DNA of 64,000 nucleotides from the NCBI GenBank assembly GCA_040394635.1, contig JBEBRW010000018.1, positions 17,231 to 81,230 on the forward strand, given 5' to 3'. The stretch is from UBA5239 sp040394635. Its GTDB lineage: Bacteria; Verrucomicrobiota; Lentisphaeria; Victivallales; Victivallaceae. The translations under genes and the position numbers were made by a program. Shown here one piece after another: positions 24,844-33,653 of the stretch. The notes below the pieces were generated by a model. The model searched no databases. It was not told the DNA's origin and saw nothing but the letters and a program-made list of their open reading frames with translations. Position 1 is the first letter of the stretch. Every line of letters starts with the position of its first letter.

Positions 24844-24851
24844 TATTTTTC

Positions 24852-24880
24852 TTGTAATAATCCGGAACTAAATGTATTTT
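24852..24880 (+). promoter_or_regulatory. sigma-70-type promoter of pheA
   Basis: TTGTAA (24852-24857), 17-base spacer, TATTTT (24875-24880). Back to back with the thiG promoter. ACAGGAG ribosome site before ATG 24919. Confidence 0.45.
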
Positions 24881-24918
24881 ATATGATTATATTAAATTAG
24901 AAATGTACAGGAGCAGAC

Positions 24919-25989
24919 ATGTCTATCGATAAATTGCGCGGCAATATCGACCGGGTCGACCGCGAGATTGTGAAATTGTTGAACGAACGCTACAAGAGCG
25001 TGGCCGAGATCGGCAAGCTGAAGCAGGCCGGGAACTCGCCGGTTTATGTGCCGGAGCGCGAAAAACGCGTTTTCGAGATGGTTTGCGCCATCAACGCCGA
25101 GCTGGGCGGCTCCGTCAAGCCGGAAGTGCTGACGGCCATCTACCGCGAAATCATGTCCGGGGCGATCAACCTGGAATCGCCGGTCAAGGTTTCATTTCTC
25201 GGGCCGCGCGGGACGTTTTCGCACGAGGCCGCGCTGCAGCGTTTCGGCCACAGTGTGCAACTGATCGAAGCGCCGAGCATCGCCGTCGCCTTCAGCGACG
25301 TCGAAACCGGCCGCGCCGACTATGCCTGCGTGCCGGTGGAAAACAGCACCGAGGGCGCCGTCAGCTATACCCTCGACACACTGGTCAACTCCTCCGTGCA
25401 GATCTGCGCCGAAATGAACGTGGCCATCCATCACAACCTGCTCGCCCGCTGCGGCAAGGACAAGATCCGCCGCATCTACAGCCATGAACAGATTTTCGGC
25501 CAGTGCCGCAACTACCTGTCGGCGAACTTCCCCAACGTGGAACAGGTGATCGTGAGCAGTTCCTCGCGCGCGGCGCAAAAGGCCGCCGACGAGCCGAACG
25601 CCGGGGTGCTGGCCGGACTCGTCGCCGCCGAAGTGTTTTCGCTGCACATCCTTGACCGCAATGTCGAGGATTTCGCGCACAACACGACCCGCTTTTTCGT
25701 CATTTCGCGCCAGCAGTCGCAGCCGACCGGCGACGATAAGACTTCGGTTTGTTTCGCCATTCAGGACCGCATCGGGGCGCTGCACGACGTGCTCGAGCCC
25801 TTCAAGCGCCGCAATATCATGATGACGATGATCGAGAGCCGCCCGATGAAAAACGGTACCTGGGAGTACTGTTTCTTCGTCGACATCCTCGGCCACCGCG
25901 ACAATCCGGAAATCAAGGCCTGCCTCGAAGACATGGCCGCCAATTGCAGCATGTTCAAAGTTCTCGGCAGCTATCCGCGTTGTTCCTGA
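24919..25989 (+). CDS. pheA: bifunctional chorismate mutase / prephenate dehydratase
   Basis: 356 residues in the order chorismate mutase - prephenate dehydratase - ACT, the P-protein layout. The mutase (1-90) has LRGNIDRVDREIVKLLNERY and the VYVPEREKRVFEM block. The dehydratase (93-270) has KVSFLGPRGTFSHEAALQRF, CVPVENSTEGAVSYTLDTL and the catalytic NTTRFFVISR. The ACT domain (275-356) has KTSVCFAIQDRIGALHDVL and a MIESRPMK phenylalanine-binding ESRP motif, so feedback inhibition by phenylalanine is expected. It makes phenylpyruvate for phenylalanine synthesis. The DUF2062 gene follows 17 bases downstream. Confidence 0.97.
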   Translation: MSIDKLRGNIDRVDREIVKLLNERYKSVAEIGKLKQAGNSPVYVPEREKRVFEMVCAINAELGGSVKPEVLTAIYREIMSGAINLESPVKVSFLGPRGTFSHEAALQRFGHSVQLIEAPSIAVAFSDVETGRADYACVPVENSTEGAVSYTLDTLVNSSVQICAEMNVAIHHNLLARCGKDKIRRIYSHEQIFGQCRNYLSANFPNVEQVIVSSSSRAAQKAADEPNAGVLAGLVAAEVFSLHILDRNVEDFAHNTTRFFVISRQQSQPTGDDKTSVCFAIQDRIGALHDVLEPFKRRNIMMTMIESRPMKNGTWEYCFFVDILGHRDNPEIKACLEDMAANCSMFKVLGSYPRCS

Positions 25990-26006
25990 GCCAGCCCGGA
26001 GATATA

Positions 26007-26567
26007 ATGCGACTGAAACAGAAACTGAAGAACAAAATTTTACGGTTTTATATTAAAATCGTGAAAGAAAAAGCACCGGTGGAGTACATTGCCCGCGGCT
26101 GGGCCATCGGCATGTTTGCCGGCTGTTTTATTCCGTTCGGTCTGCAGTTGGCTGTTTCGATTCCGGCCGCGTTCCTGATGAAAGGGAGCAAAATCGGCGC
26201 GGTGCTCGGCACGCTGCTGACCAACCACGTGACGATCTTTTTCATTTACCCGGTTCAGTGCTACGTAGGCAGCAGGCTGATCGGCGGCGACCTGTCGCTG
26301 AAGACAATCCAGACGGCCTTGACGGATGTCATCAAAAAGCAGGACTTCGAAACATTTTTCGAGCTGAGCGGTCACCTGATGGTGGCGTTTTTCATTGGCG
26401 GTTTCCTGCTGGCGGCGGTCTGTACGCCGATCACCTACTTCGGGGTGAAAAAGCTGGTGATCCGCTACCGGGCCATGGTGGAAGCGAAGAAAAAAGCCAA
26501 CGCCGAACGCCGCGGCCTCCGCGAAAAAGCTGCCCGCATCACCCAGGTCATCTTCAAGAAAAAGTAA
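26007..26567 (+). CDS. DUF2062-family membrane protein
   Basis: 186 residues. Start chosen at ATG 26007, 17 bases after pheA with a CCCGGAG ribosome site; the frame remains open upstream inside pheA but that part is a shadow. Membrane helices are near 28-52, 58-85 and 118-145: GWAIGMFAGCFIPFGLQLAV, GAVLGTLLTNHVTIFFIYPV and a LMVAFFIGGFLLAAVCTPIT segment. ARGWAIGMFAGCFIPFG and LTNHVTIFFIYP correspond to the DUF2062 signature. The C-terminal 35 residues are basic and probably cytoplasmic. Function unknown for the family. Confidence 0.88.
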   Translation: MRLKQKLKNKILRFYIKIVKEKAPVEYIARGWAIGMFAGCFIPFGLQLAVSIPAAFLMKGSKIGAVLGTLLTNHVTIFFIYPVQCYVGSRLIGGDLSLKTIQTALTDVIKKQDFETFFELSGHLMVAFFIGGFLLAAVCTPITYFGVKKLVIRYRAMVEAKKKANAERRGLREKAARITQVIFKKK

Positions 26568-26621
26568 CTTCTTTTTCTGTCCACAAAAACACAAAAATTC
26601 GAGAATTTTTCGTTTGTCCTA

Positions 26622-26650
26622 TTGACAGTGTACTAGTTGAGTAGTACAAT
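26622..26650 (+). promoter_or_regulatory. consensus promoter of the ABC operon
   Basis: TTGACA (26622-26627), 17-base spacer, TACAAT (26645-26650). Predicted start near 26657; ATG at 26682, so the leader is only about 25 bases and shows no strong ribosome site. Confidence 0.8.
26629..26648. promoter_or_regulatory. putative operator of the YtrA-type regulator
   Basis: Perfect inverted repeat TGTACTA-N6-TAGTACA inside the spacer and over the -10 box, with a further AATAGTAC half-site at 26662-26669. Placement predicts repression by the first gene of the operon. Confidence 0.65.
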
Positions 26651-26681
26651 AGTATTATGACAATAGTACGGAATATTTTTT

Positions 26682-27056
26682 ATGAAAATCGATCTTGACA
26701 ACGGGAAACCGATTTACCTGCAGATCATCGACTATCTGAAGATGGCGATCTTGAGCGGGCGTTATCGCGACGGCGACCGGATTCCGCCGGTGCGCGAGCT
26801 GGCGGTGCTGCTGCGGATCAATCCCAATACCGTGGCCAAAGCCTACAAAATCATGCAGGAAGAAGGCATGCTGGCCAGCCGGCCCGGCGGCGGCAACTTC
26901 ATCGTGGCGCCGGACGAATCGGACTTCAACCGCGAGCGCGAGGAGACCATCAAAGAGGACATCGGCAAGCTGCTGGAAAAGGCGGATTCGCTGGGGATTC
27001 CCCGCGAGCGTCTGCAGGAAATTTTCACAGCGCAAAATGAAGGGGAGAAAGAATGA
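26682..27056 (+). CDS. YtrA-type GntR transcriptional regulator
   Basis: 124 residues, the short YtrA subfamily without a large sensor domain. MKIDLDNGKPIYLQIIDYLK and GRYRDGDRIPPVRELAVLLR are the winged-helix start, and INPNTVAKAYKIMQEEGMLA and SRPGGGNFIV the recognition helix and wing. YtrA regulators usually control adjacent ABC-2 transporters and respond to cell-wall-active compounds. The gene begins an operon of five membrane proteins and one ATPase and overlaps the next by 4 bases. A TGTACTA/TAGTACA palindrome at its promoter suggests autorepression. Confidence 0.95.
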   Translation: MKIDLDNGKPIYLQIIDYLKMAILSGRYRDGDRIPPVRELAVLLRINPNTVAKAYKIMQEEGMLASRPGGGNFIVAPDESDFNREREETIKEDIGKLLEKADSLGIPRERLQEIFTAQNEGEKE

Positions 27057-27790
27057 ATCTGATTCGTTTCGAACTCCAGCGCCTAGCCCGTTCCATTGGG
27101 GGAATTCTTTTTCTCTCCATACTGGCTGTTGCGCCTTTAATTTTTTTGCCACTGGAAGAATACCGGATTTTTCTGGAGAAGGGTTTAATTTTTCTCCTGC
27201 CGGTTCTGTGGATTGGGATATGTTGCAATTCGGTAGGCGAGGATCACGAACAGCTCGCTTTGCTGACCGGTATGCCGTTATCGTTGAGGCGGATTTTTTG
27301 GACCCGGTTTTTGCTGCGGACAGTGCCGCCGGTGATTCTGACGTTGGTTTTATGGATCGTGGTCGGTTTTCCATGGAAATATGTACCGGCCTCGGACCCG
27401 GTTCTCGCGGTCAAATATGGAGCGGGAGCTTTGGCCGCGGTAGGGCTCCTTTTTTTTCTGGCGATGTCGAAACTCATTGATAATTTTCCGGTGGGAAAAG
27501 GTTTTGTGGTGATTATTGCGTTATTCGGCCAGTTCGGGATGGTAAGTCTGCAATGGAAGCAAGCGACATGTCTGCCGTTTGTGTTCAGTTGTGTTCTGGC
27601 GTTTGCCATATTCATGACCGGCAGCTGGGAAATCTGGCAATCGATGTGCCTGAACCGGAAACTCCGCTGGCGGATTGTATTGCTTTTCCTGCTACCGTTG
27701 CTATTGAATTCGTGCATTGCGACCGCTCAGTCGGTCGCTCAGTATGAAATGTCGGGAATGTGGCATCATTCAGAGGAGGAGGGGCGATGA
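27053..27790 (+). CDS. ABC-2-like membrane protein 1 of 5
   Basis: 245 residues, about six membrane helices (15-32, 45-62, 94-112, 126-146, 156-176, 206-225). It has the motif shared by all five proteins: EDHEQLALLTGMPLSLRRIF then WTRFLLR at about 63-90, corresponding to the cytoplasmic loop after the second helix of ABC-2 permeases. Unlike the next four it has almost no soluble C-terminal domain. Overlaps of ATGA with the regulator before it and the gene after it indicate tight translational coupling. Probably a permease half in a transporter powered by the ATPase at 33654; substrate unknown. Confidence 0.8.
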   Translation: MNLIRFELQRLARSIGGILFLSILAVAPLIFLPLEEYRIFLEKGLIFLLPVLWIGICCNSVGEDHEQLALLTGMPLSLRRIFWTRFLLRTVPPVILTLVLWIVVGFPWKYVPASDPVLAVKYGAGALAAVGLLFFLAMSKLIDNFPVGKGFVVIIALFGQFGMVSLQWKQATCLPFVFSCVLAFAIFMTGSWEIWQSMCLNRKLRWRIVLLFLLPLLLNSCIATAQSVAQYEMSGMWHHSEEEGR

Positions 27791-29298
27791 AAATGATATT
27801 TATGCTGGAGTTGCGGCGGATGAGGCTGCCGCTGGCGGTGGGGGCGATCGTGAGCGCCCTGGCGCTTGGGTTGATGTATCTTGTGCCGATGGATCAGGGG
27901 TTATTTCAGATCGCGGTGCTGGTCTGCGGGATACTGTTGCCGTCGCTGTGGTTTATTCTGTTGTTTGAGCCGTTGGCGGACGACCGGGAGCAGTTGGCAT
28001 TTCTCGGTGGCCTGCCGGTGTCGCTGCATCGGGTATTCTGGCTGCGCATTTTGCTGCGGATGGTGCTGCTTGTGGCGACGACGGCACTGCTGTGGAGGGC
28101 GATCGGTTTCGTCGGGAACTGGGGTGTGTCGGTGGCCGGGGGCGACCGGAACCGGAATACACTGGAGAGTTTGTTCGGGGTATGGCTGGGGATCAGCGGC
28201 TGGCTGATTTTGCTGTCGCTCCTCCGGGCGCGTCCGAAGATGCCGAAGAGGATGCCGGTTGTGCTGGCCGCGGCGGTTCTCGTGCAGATCCTGGCGGTGA
28301 CGTTTTATGCGGAAATCAATACTGTTCATTATATTCTCCTGGCCGGGCTTCAGGCGTTCTGCCTGTCGGTGATCGCGGCCTGGCAGTTCTGGCGCGGAGC
28401 CTGTTTCAACCGCCGGATCGGCTGGTGGGTGGCGGCGCTGCTGTTGCTGCCCGTGCTGCAATATGGCGGCGTTTCCGCTTATTGGAACACCCGGGCGCAT
28501 ATAGCCGTGGAGAGGGCCAAGGCGGCGGGAATCATGATCTTCCCGGAGAAGCCCGGTTCCACCGCTGAAGTGTTGCAGCAGTTCGGCTACCGGCCCGGGG
28601 CGGACCCGGTCTATCATGCTGGCTTCAATTGGCGTTTTCAGCACGAATTGCAACAGGAAACGATGAACTATTACTGGAATGACGAGTTCGATAAATTCTT
28701 TGCGAACCTGGAAATCGAGTGGTTCCTGTTCGGTTTCGATCCTCACGGTGATACGCTGTCCAGGATTTGCCACACAGTGCAGAAAAAATCGAATCAGCTG
28801 GAGTGGTTCCGGCGGATGGTTGAATATCTGGAGAAAACCAGGCACCGCAAGATGGACAACCGGTTGATCCTGAGTTTTAACGATTACACCTATTGGGATA
28901 CATCCGGGACAAGATATGGCGCCGGCGGCTGGTATTTGCATGGAATCGGGTTTCTGATCCAGCCGGGCCGGGCCAAAATAAAAACCCGTGTTTTCGAGGG
29001 AACGACCGAGGCTTTGCGGTCGAAAAAAGGTGAGCAGGTACCGGAACGGAAAGATAATATGAAGTATAGCTGGATTACCGGCTGGAACACCGAGAATGTC
29101 GATGGGATGATCGGCATTTTGAAGTTGCGCATATACCAGCTTGAGCACGGAGAATTTCCCAAGTCGCTGCCGCCGGAAATCGCCGGATATTTCAAGAACT
29201 CAAGTTACCAGAACGACGGGCAACGCGTGTGGTTCAGCATCAGAGGCAGCAATCGCATTTGGAGTTTTCAGTACCGGTTGAACGAGGAGTCGAAATGA
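27787..29298 (+). CDS. ABC-2-like membrane protein 2 of 5, with large extracytoplasmic domain
   Basis: 504 residues from ATG 27787, which overlaps the previous stop as ATGA; the frame extends nine codons upstream without better support. Six membrane helices fill about 1-235, with the shared motif DDREQLAFLGGLPVSLHRVF then WLRILLR. From about 240 to 504 is a soluble domain rich in aromatic residues, ending LEHGEFPKSLPPEIAGYF, reminiscent of small extracytoplasmic lobes seen in pilin-like proteins. The soluble domain most resembles that of protein 4 in layout, but I do not recognise it. Confidence 0.78.
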   Translation: MKMIFMLELRRMRLPLAVGAIVSALALGLMYLVPMDQGLFQIAVLVCGILLPSLWFILLFEPLADDREQLAFLGGLPVSLHRVFWLRILLRMVLLVATTALLWRAIGFVGNWGVSVAGGDRNRNTLESLFGVWLGISGWLILLSLLRARPKMPKRMPVVLAAAVLVQILAVTFYAEINTVHYILLAGLQAFCLSVIAAWQFWRGACFNRRIGWWVAALLLLPVLQYGGVSAYWNTRAHIAVERAKAAGIMIFPEKPGSTAEVLQQFGYRPGADPVYHAGFNWRFQHELQQETMNYYWNDEFDKFFANLEIEWFLFGFDPHGDTLSRICHTVQKKSNQLEWFRRMVEYLEKTRHRKMDNRLILSFNDYTYWDTSGTRYGAGGWYLHGIGFLIQPGRAKIKTRVFEGTTEALRSKKGEQVPERKDNMKYSWITGWNTENVDGMIGILKLRIYQLEHGEFPKSLPPEIAGYFKNSSYQNDGQRVWFSIRGSNRIWSFQYRLNEESK

Positions 29299-30770
29299 AT
29301 CCGTCCAAGCCAGTCATGATGAAAAAAATATGGGCAATCAGCAAGCTGGAAGCGCGGCAGCTGCTGGTCCCGGTATTGGGGGCGGCAGTGCTCAGTGCCG
29401 TCGGGCTGGGCTGGCTCCATTACAACTGGGTCGACGGACTGGATGTGATACGGGCGCGGACAACGGTTTTTCTGATCTTGTTTTTCTGCTGGGTCATGCT
29501 GATTTTCGAATCGTTCGGGAACGGGCAGGAGCAGAAGCCATTTCTGTGCGGCATGCCGCTTGCGCCGGGTGGGTTGAGCATGGTGCGTTTGCTGCTCCGG
29601 ATCGTGGTGATTGCGATCGCGGGGGGCGTGCTGTATGGGTTGGTCGTCCGGGGACCCTTCAGCTGGACGGAGAACGTGATTTTCATTTCGACCGTTATGT
29701 ACGGCATGATCATGGCGTGCACGTCGACGGCGGTGACTTCGTTCCGCAATATTTTCATGGCGCTGTTTGCCCTGCCGGTGGTGGCGGTGAGCCAGTTCCC
29801 GGCGATGGGGTTTTATATCACGTTTCTGCCGGGGTACTTCGAGCTGGCGGCGCTGCTGCAGGGGATCGTGCTGATGATTCTCGGCGTGTGGCTGCTGTGG
29901 CGGGCGCGGTACCTGGAAAAAAACCTTGATTTGGCGGCATTCATCTTGATAGCGGTTCTTGTCGCGGTTCCGTGGCTGGAATTCGGCGCGGCCCGGGTTT
30001 TCTGGAGCGCGAGGCTGGCTCATAAGCTGAATTCGCTCAAGACGATAAAGGTGGAAATCGTATCGGAGCGGAAGCTCGAGCAGGTGAAGAAAATGCGCAC
30101 TCAATCCGGCGAAATCCTGCTGCCGCCGGGGCAGCGGAAGGCAGAGGTGGAAAGACGGCAGCAGGCAGCCCGGAAAATGGCGGCGGAACTGTTGGCGCGC
30201 ATGGATTACCGTCCGCAGGCGCCGATTCCGTGGATTCAGTTCAATTCCGTATACGAGCGAACCCTGAACGAATATTATCAGGAAGAACTGATGAAGTATT
30301 ATCGTGCCGGAGAGACGGAAAATTTCAAAAAAACATGGGACGAAAACAGTTTTTTATTTGCGCATAGTTTTTTGTATCTGGAACGCCTGGCAGAGCGTCC
30401 CATAAATCAGGAGTGGAAGACACTGTTTATCCGTCTGCTGGAGGAGCGGAAAGCGGGTAAACGCGGTACGGAAAGATATTTCTTCTTCGATGAAGATTTT
30501 ATTATGAGATCGCAGGTGCGGAGAAGAGGGGAAGCCGATGCGATGAAGTTTAATAAATTCCATACGGTGGCCGTGGGGTTGCATCTCAAGTTTTTAATAC
30601 GTCCGTTTGTGGAACAGAAATTCATTCTCTTTCTGGAGCGGTGGGACGAGGCCGGGCCGGTTTCGCCAAGAATTTTGGAAGCTGAGCGCCAATCCGTTGA
30701 ATCCTGGTGCAATCAAATCATCGAAAAAATAAAAAATGCTCCTGTACCGGAAAAGGATGCGTCGCAATGA
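29295..30770 (+). CDS. ABC-2-like membrane protein 3 of 5, with large soluble domain
   Basis: 491 residues from ATG 29295 (ATGA overlap; AGGAG upstream). Six membrane helices in about 15-245 and the shared motif NGQEQKPFLCGMPLAPGGLS then VRLLLR. The C-terminal domain (about 250-491) is mostly charged helices (ERKLEQVKKM, RQQAARKMAAELLAR, YYQEELMKYYRAGETENFKK), possibly coiled coil, unlike the mixed domain of proteins 2 and 4. The charge suggests a different partner or substrate. Paralogy with its neighbours rests on the N-terminal half only. Confidence 0.78.
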   Translation: MNPSKPVMMKKIWAISKLEARQLLVPVLGAAVLSAVGLGWLHYNWVDGLDVIRARTTVFLILFFCWVMLIFESFGNGQEQKPFLCGMPLAPGGLSMVRLLLRIVVIAIAGGVLYGLVVRGPFSWTENVIFISTVMYGMIMACTSTAVTSFRNIFMALFALPVVAVSQFPAMGFYITFLPGYFELAALLQGIVLMILGVWLLWRARYLEKNLDLAAFILIAVLVAVPWLEFGAARVFWSARLAHKLNSLKTIKVEIVSERKLEQVKKMRTQSGEILLPPGQRKAEVERRQQAARKMAAELLARMDYRPQAPIPWIQFNSVYERTLNEYYQEELMKYYRAGETENFKKTWDENSFLFAHSFLYLERLAERPINQEWKTLFIRLLEERKAGKRGTERYFFFDEDFIMRSQVRRRGEADAMKFNKFHTVAVGLHLKFLIRPFVEQKFILFLERWDEAGPVSPRILEAERQSVESWCNQIIEKIKNAPVPEKDASQ

Positions 30771-32260
30771 AAAAATTACAAGGTATCATTTATAACGAAT
30801 GGCGGCAGTTGAAGGCGTCGCTGATTGTCGCCGTGGGCATGAGTGTGCTGGCGTGGCTGGCGGTCATGGCGGCGAAGAATTTTCATACGGCGCTTGGCCT
30901 GTCGCAATTTGCCGCTGATAACATCAACCAGGCCGCCTTTTGCATCCTGACGCTGATGTGGGTGATCTTGATGTTCGAGTCGATCGGCTCCGACCGCGAG
31001 CAGGCGGCGTTTCTGAACGGCATACCGGCGTCTCCGGCTATGGTGTTCGGCACGCGGCTGATCTTCCGGGGAGTGATCGCCGGGGTGGCCTGCGCCGCTT
31101 GCTGGAACATTTTTCCGCTGGTGCTGAATATCTTTTTCTGGTTCGGTATGTTGTCTTGCCTGGCCGGAATCCTGCTGGTGGTTTCGGTCTGCGGCAAGCC
31201 CAGATGGCCGGCTTTTGGCGTTGTTTTGCTGCTTACGTTCTGCCAGTTTCCGGCGCTGGGTTTTTTCACCTGTTTTGCGGAATTCCATGGTTGGACATGG
31301 GGCTGTGTTCAATACGTGGTACTGGCGGTGATTTTCTCGTGGTGGGTCTGGCGGTACCGCAGCCGCAGCATGCGGATCGCTCCGCTGGTCCGGTGGTGGG
31401 TTTTGATCGTGATCGTGTTGCCGTGGCTGGAGTACACCGCGGCGCGTAGTTACTGGGCCGTCCGTTTCAGTCAGGCGGTGGAGCGTGCCGACCGCGCCGG
31501 TATCCGGGTGTTCTCCGAAAAATCGCTGGACGCTTTTGCATTTCTGTCAGCCTCGGATGAATCAATCATAAAAATATTGCAGCGGCTGGGGCCCGGTTTC
31601 CCGGAGAAACTGCGGAAACTGGAAGAGGAATACGATTTGAAACCCGGCGACGCCGCCGTCCGGATGTGGGGCGTGGGGACACTGGTTAATTTGACTCCGG
31701 GAGTGAACAGTCCCTTGACGGACGAATCCTATATTGATCAACTATCCAAGGCGATGATGTTTACAGACATCGGATCATTAGGAGTTCAGTTGCAGGCTAA
31801 CGTGTACAAAGAGCCGCGCCGAGCCCGACAGTTCGTCGAGTTCCTGAAAAAATACCGCAATATCCAACCGCCAAACAAATACAATCTCTCGGCGAGGGTG
31901 CTCGGCGAACCTTACCATGTTCCGGGCATCGGTAATACGGCATGGTTGACCGGGATTTATTGTTTTCTCGCCAGACCGGTTTACAACCAAACCAAGACTA
32001 AGAACCTGAATGCCCTGATCGAAGGAAAAGGCAGCGCTTATGGCCGCTATTTCCAGTCGTTTACGAACGCACTTGAGCTGTATATAACCGCCTTCGAATT
32101 GCAGGCCCGGCGGTACGAAAGCGGCGCTGCCGAATTCCCGGACGAACCGCCGGCCGATCTGGCACGCCCCGGCCTGATATACACCAAGGGCCCTTATAAC
32201 ATCATATTGAGTGAGGGGCATCATACCATTCGAGTTAATAATCCGGAGACGAAGAAATGA
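30767..32260 (+). CDS. ABC-2-like membrane protein 4 of 5, with large soluble domain
   Basis: 497 residues from ATG 30767 (ATGA overlap). Six membrane helices to about 235; shared motif SDREQAAFLNGIPASPAMVF then TRLIFR. A YTAARSYWAVRFSQAVERAD segment follows the last helix, matching the AYWNTRAHIAVERAKAAGI segment of protein 2, so the two soluble domains are related near their start. The end also has ESGAAEFPDEPPADL like the GEFPKSLPPEIA of protein 2. Otherwise unrecognised. Confidence 0.78.
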   Translation: MKKLQGIIYNEWRQLKASLIVAVGMSVLAWLAVMAAKNFHTALGLSQFAADNINQAAFCILTLMWVILMFESIGSDREQAAFLNGIPASPAMVFGTRLIFRGVIAGVACAACWNIFPLVLNIFFWFGMLSCLAGILLVVSVCGKPRWPAFGVVLLLTFCQFPALGFFTCFAEFHGWTWGCVQYVVLAVIFSWWVWRYRSRSMRIAPLVRWWVLIVIVLPWLEYTAARSYWAVRFSQAVERADRAGIRVFSEKSLDAFAFLSASDESIIKILQRLGPGFPEKLRKLEEEYDLKPGDAAVRMWGVGTLVNLTPGVNSPLTDESYIDQLSKAMMFTDIGSLGVQLQANVYKEPRRARQFVEFLKKYRNIQPPNKYNLSARVLGEPYHVPGIGNTAWLTGIYCFLARPVYNQTKTKNLNALIEGKGSAYGRYFQSFTNALELYITAFELQARRYESGAAEFPDEPPADLARPGLIYTKGPYNIILSEGHHTIRVNNPETKK

Positions 32261-33651
32261 TCAAGGTATTGCTGAACAATGAACGGCGCAAACTGGGGGG
32301 CGGGACCATTTTTTTCCTGGTGCTGCTGGCTGCGGCACTGTGGTATTCGCTGTCGGTGGAGCGAGCCGGGTATATCGTGCCGCTGCTGTGCGGCATCCTG
32401 ACGCTTTTTGCGGCGTTTCTGGCGCGCGGTTTCAGCCACGAGCAGCGTCATAACCAGCTGCCGTTTGCGCTGGGCATGCCGGCAAAGCCGCGAACGGTTT
32501 TTCTGACCGGATACCTGGCCGGGATCGCCCTGTTGTTTCTGGTCGGAATTCCGGTGGCTTTCGCCCTGTTCCGGGGAGGATATTATTTGGGAACCTTAGA
32601 TGTGCACTTTTTCCTGCCGCTGATTTTTCCGGCACTGTATGCATTTTTGCTGATGAATTCGCAGTGGAACGAACAGGGAGTGGCCGAGGTGATTCTCCTG
32701 CTGTTTATCTTCGCCATAATCGTGTTTTGGAGCTGGCTGAGTGTGTTTTTTTATCGTGCGGTTCCCGGCGTTTTTGCCTATACGCTGGCGGCGCTGCAGC
32801 TGGTACTGGTGATATCCGGTTTCACGTATTACATCTGGACGCACTGCATCTTCCTGAGCCGGAAAACGGCCCGGCCGCTGTTGCTGGCGTATGCCGTGCT
32901 GATCCTGCTGCCGCCGCTGCAATTCGGTGTGGGTGTCGGCATCAACATGCTGAAAATCAGCTATACGCAAAGTCAGATGACCAAGGCAGGCATCGAGCTT
33001 GTCGACATTCCGCTATGGCAGTTCCCATACGAGAACAGCTATTTCGACATCGATACTCCTCAGAAGGCTGAAATCTGGCTCAAACAGCCGGATAACCGGA
33101 TTTGCTGCGCCGCGTTCAACCGCATAGCCGAAGCCGGGGATAACCGGGGGCAGTTGATCGATTTTCACTCCAAATCCAAGACTGAATTTATGGGGCAGGC
33201 GCTGATCGCTTATTATCTGGCCGGCGACGAGGAGAACTTTTTCCGGGTGTACAATTATATGTGGAGCACCGAGCAGTATATGCTGGCCGGGGTGCTCATG
33301 AAGATTATCGGGCTGAACGGCAGTCCGCTGGACAATATCGAGTTTTATCATCGCTGGCTGGCGATGGCCCGGCGCAAGCCGGAGACGCAATTGATTGTCA
33401 ACCGCAATCGGGGCCGCTTGAGCTTTTGGCTGAAACAATCGGACGACAGCTTGCCGCGCTCCGTCGTGAGCTGGTTCAGGGAGCCTGCGGCGTACCGTGA
33501 TTATGCCCGGCGGTTCCGGGAGGCCAAAGCCACCGGCGGGGAAATGACCGGCCTTACCATGATTCATTTCAACCCGGGCGCCAACGACGCAGCCATCATC
33601 AAAAGTCATTTAGAATTTCTGCAAAATAAAATAACCATACAGGAGAAATGA
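32257..33651 (+). CDS. ABC-2-like membrane protein 5 of 5, with soluble domain
   Basis: 464 residues, start overlapping the previous stop as ATGA. Six membrane helices to about 235; the shared motif is the most diverged, RHNQLPFALGMPAKPRTVFL. The soluble domain (about 240-464) begins KISYTQSQMTKAGIELVDIP, comparable to the ...VERAKAAGIMIF and ...VERADRAGIRVF starts of proteins 2 and 4, then becomes helical with many Asn, Arg and aromatic residues. It ends just before the ATPase with an AGGAG that serves the ATPase start. Confidence 0.78.
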   Translation: MIKVLLNNERRKLGGGTIFFLVLLAAALWYSLSVERAGYIVPLLCGILTLFAAFLARGFSHEQRHNQLPFALGMPAKPRTVFLTGYLAGIALLFLVGIPVAFALFRGGYYLGTLDVHFFLPLIFPALYAFLLMNSQWNEQGVAEVILLLFIFAIIVFWSWLSVFFYRAVPGVFAYTLAALQLVLVISGFTYYIWTHCIFLSRKTARPLLLAYAVLILLPPLQFGVGVGINMLKISYTQSQMTKAGIELVDIPLWQFPYENSYFDIDTPQKAEIWLKQPDNRICCAAFNRIAEAGDNRGQLIDFHSKSKTEFMGQALIAYYLAGDEENFFRVYNYMWSTEQYMLAGVLMKIIGLNGSPLDNIEFYHRWLAMARRKPETQLIVNRNRGRLSFWLKQSDDSLPRSVVSWFREPAAYRDYARRFREAKATGGEMTGLTMIHFNPGANDAAIIKSHLEFLQNKITIQEK

Positions 33652-33653
33652 AC

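Noticed and set aside
24789..24918. TPP riboswitch before thiG
   Set aside because: No CTGAGA core or matching stems in either strand of the leader.
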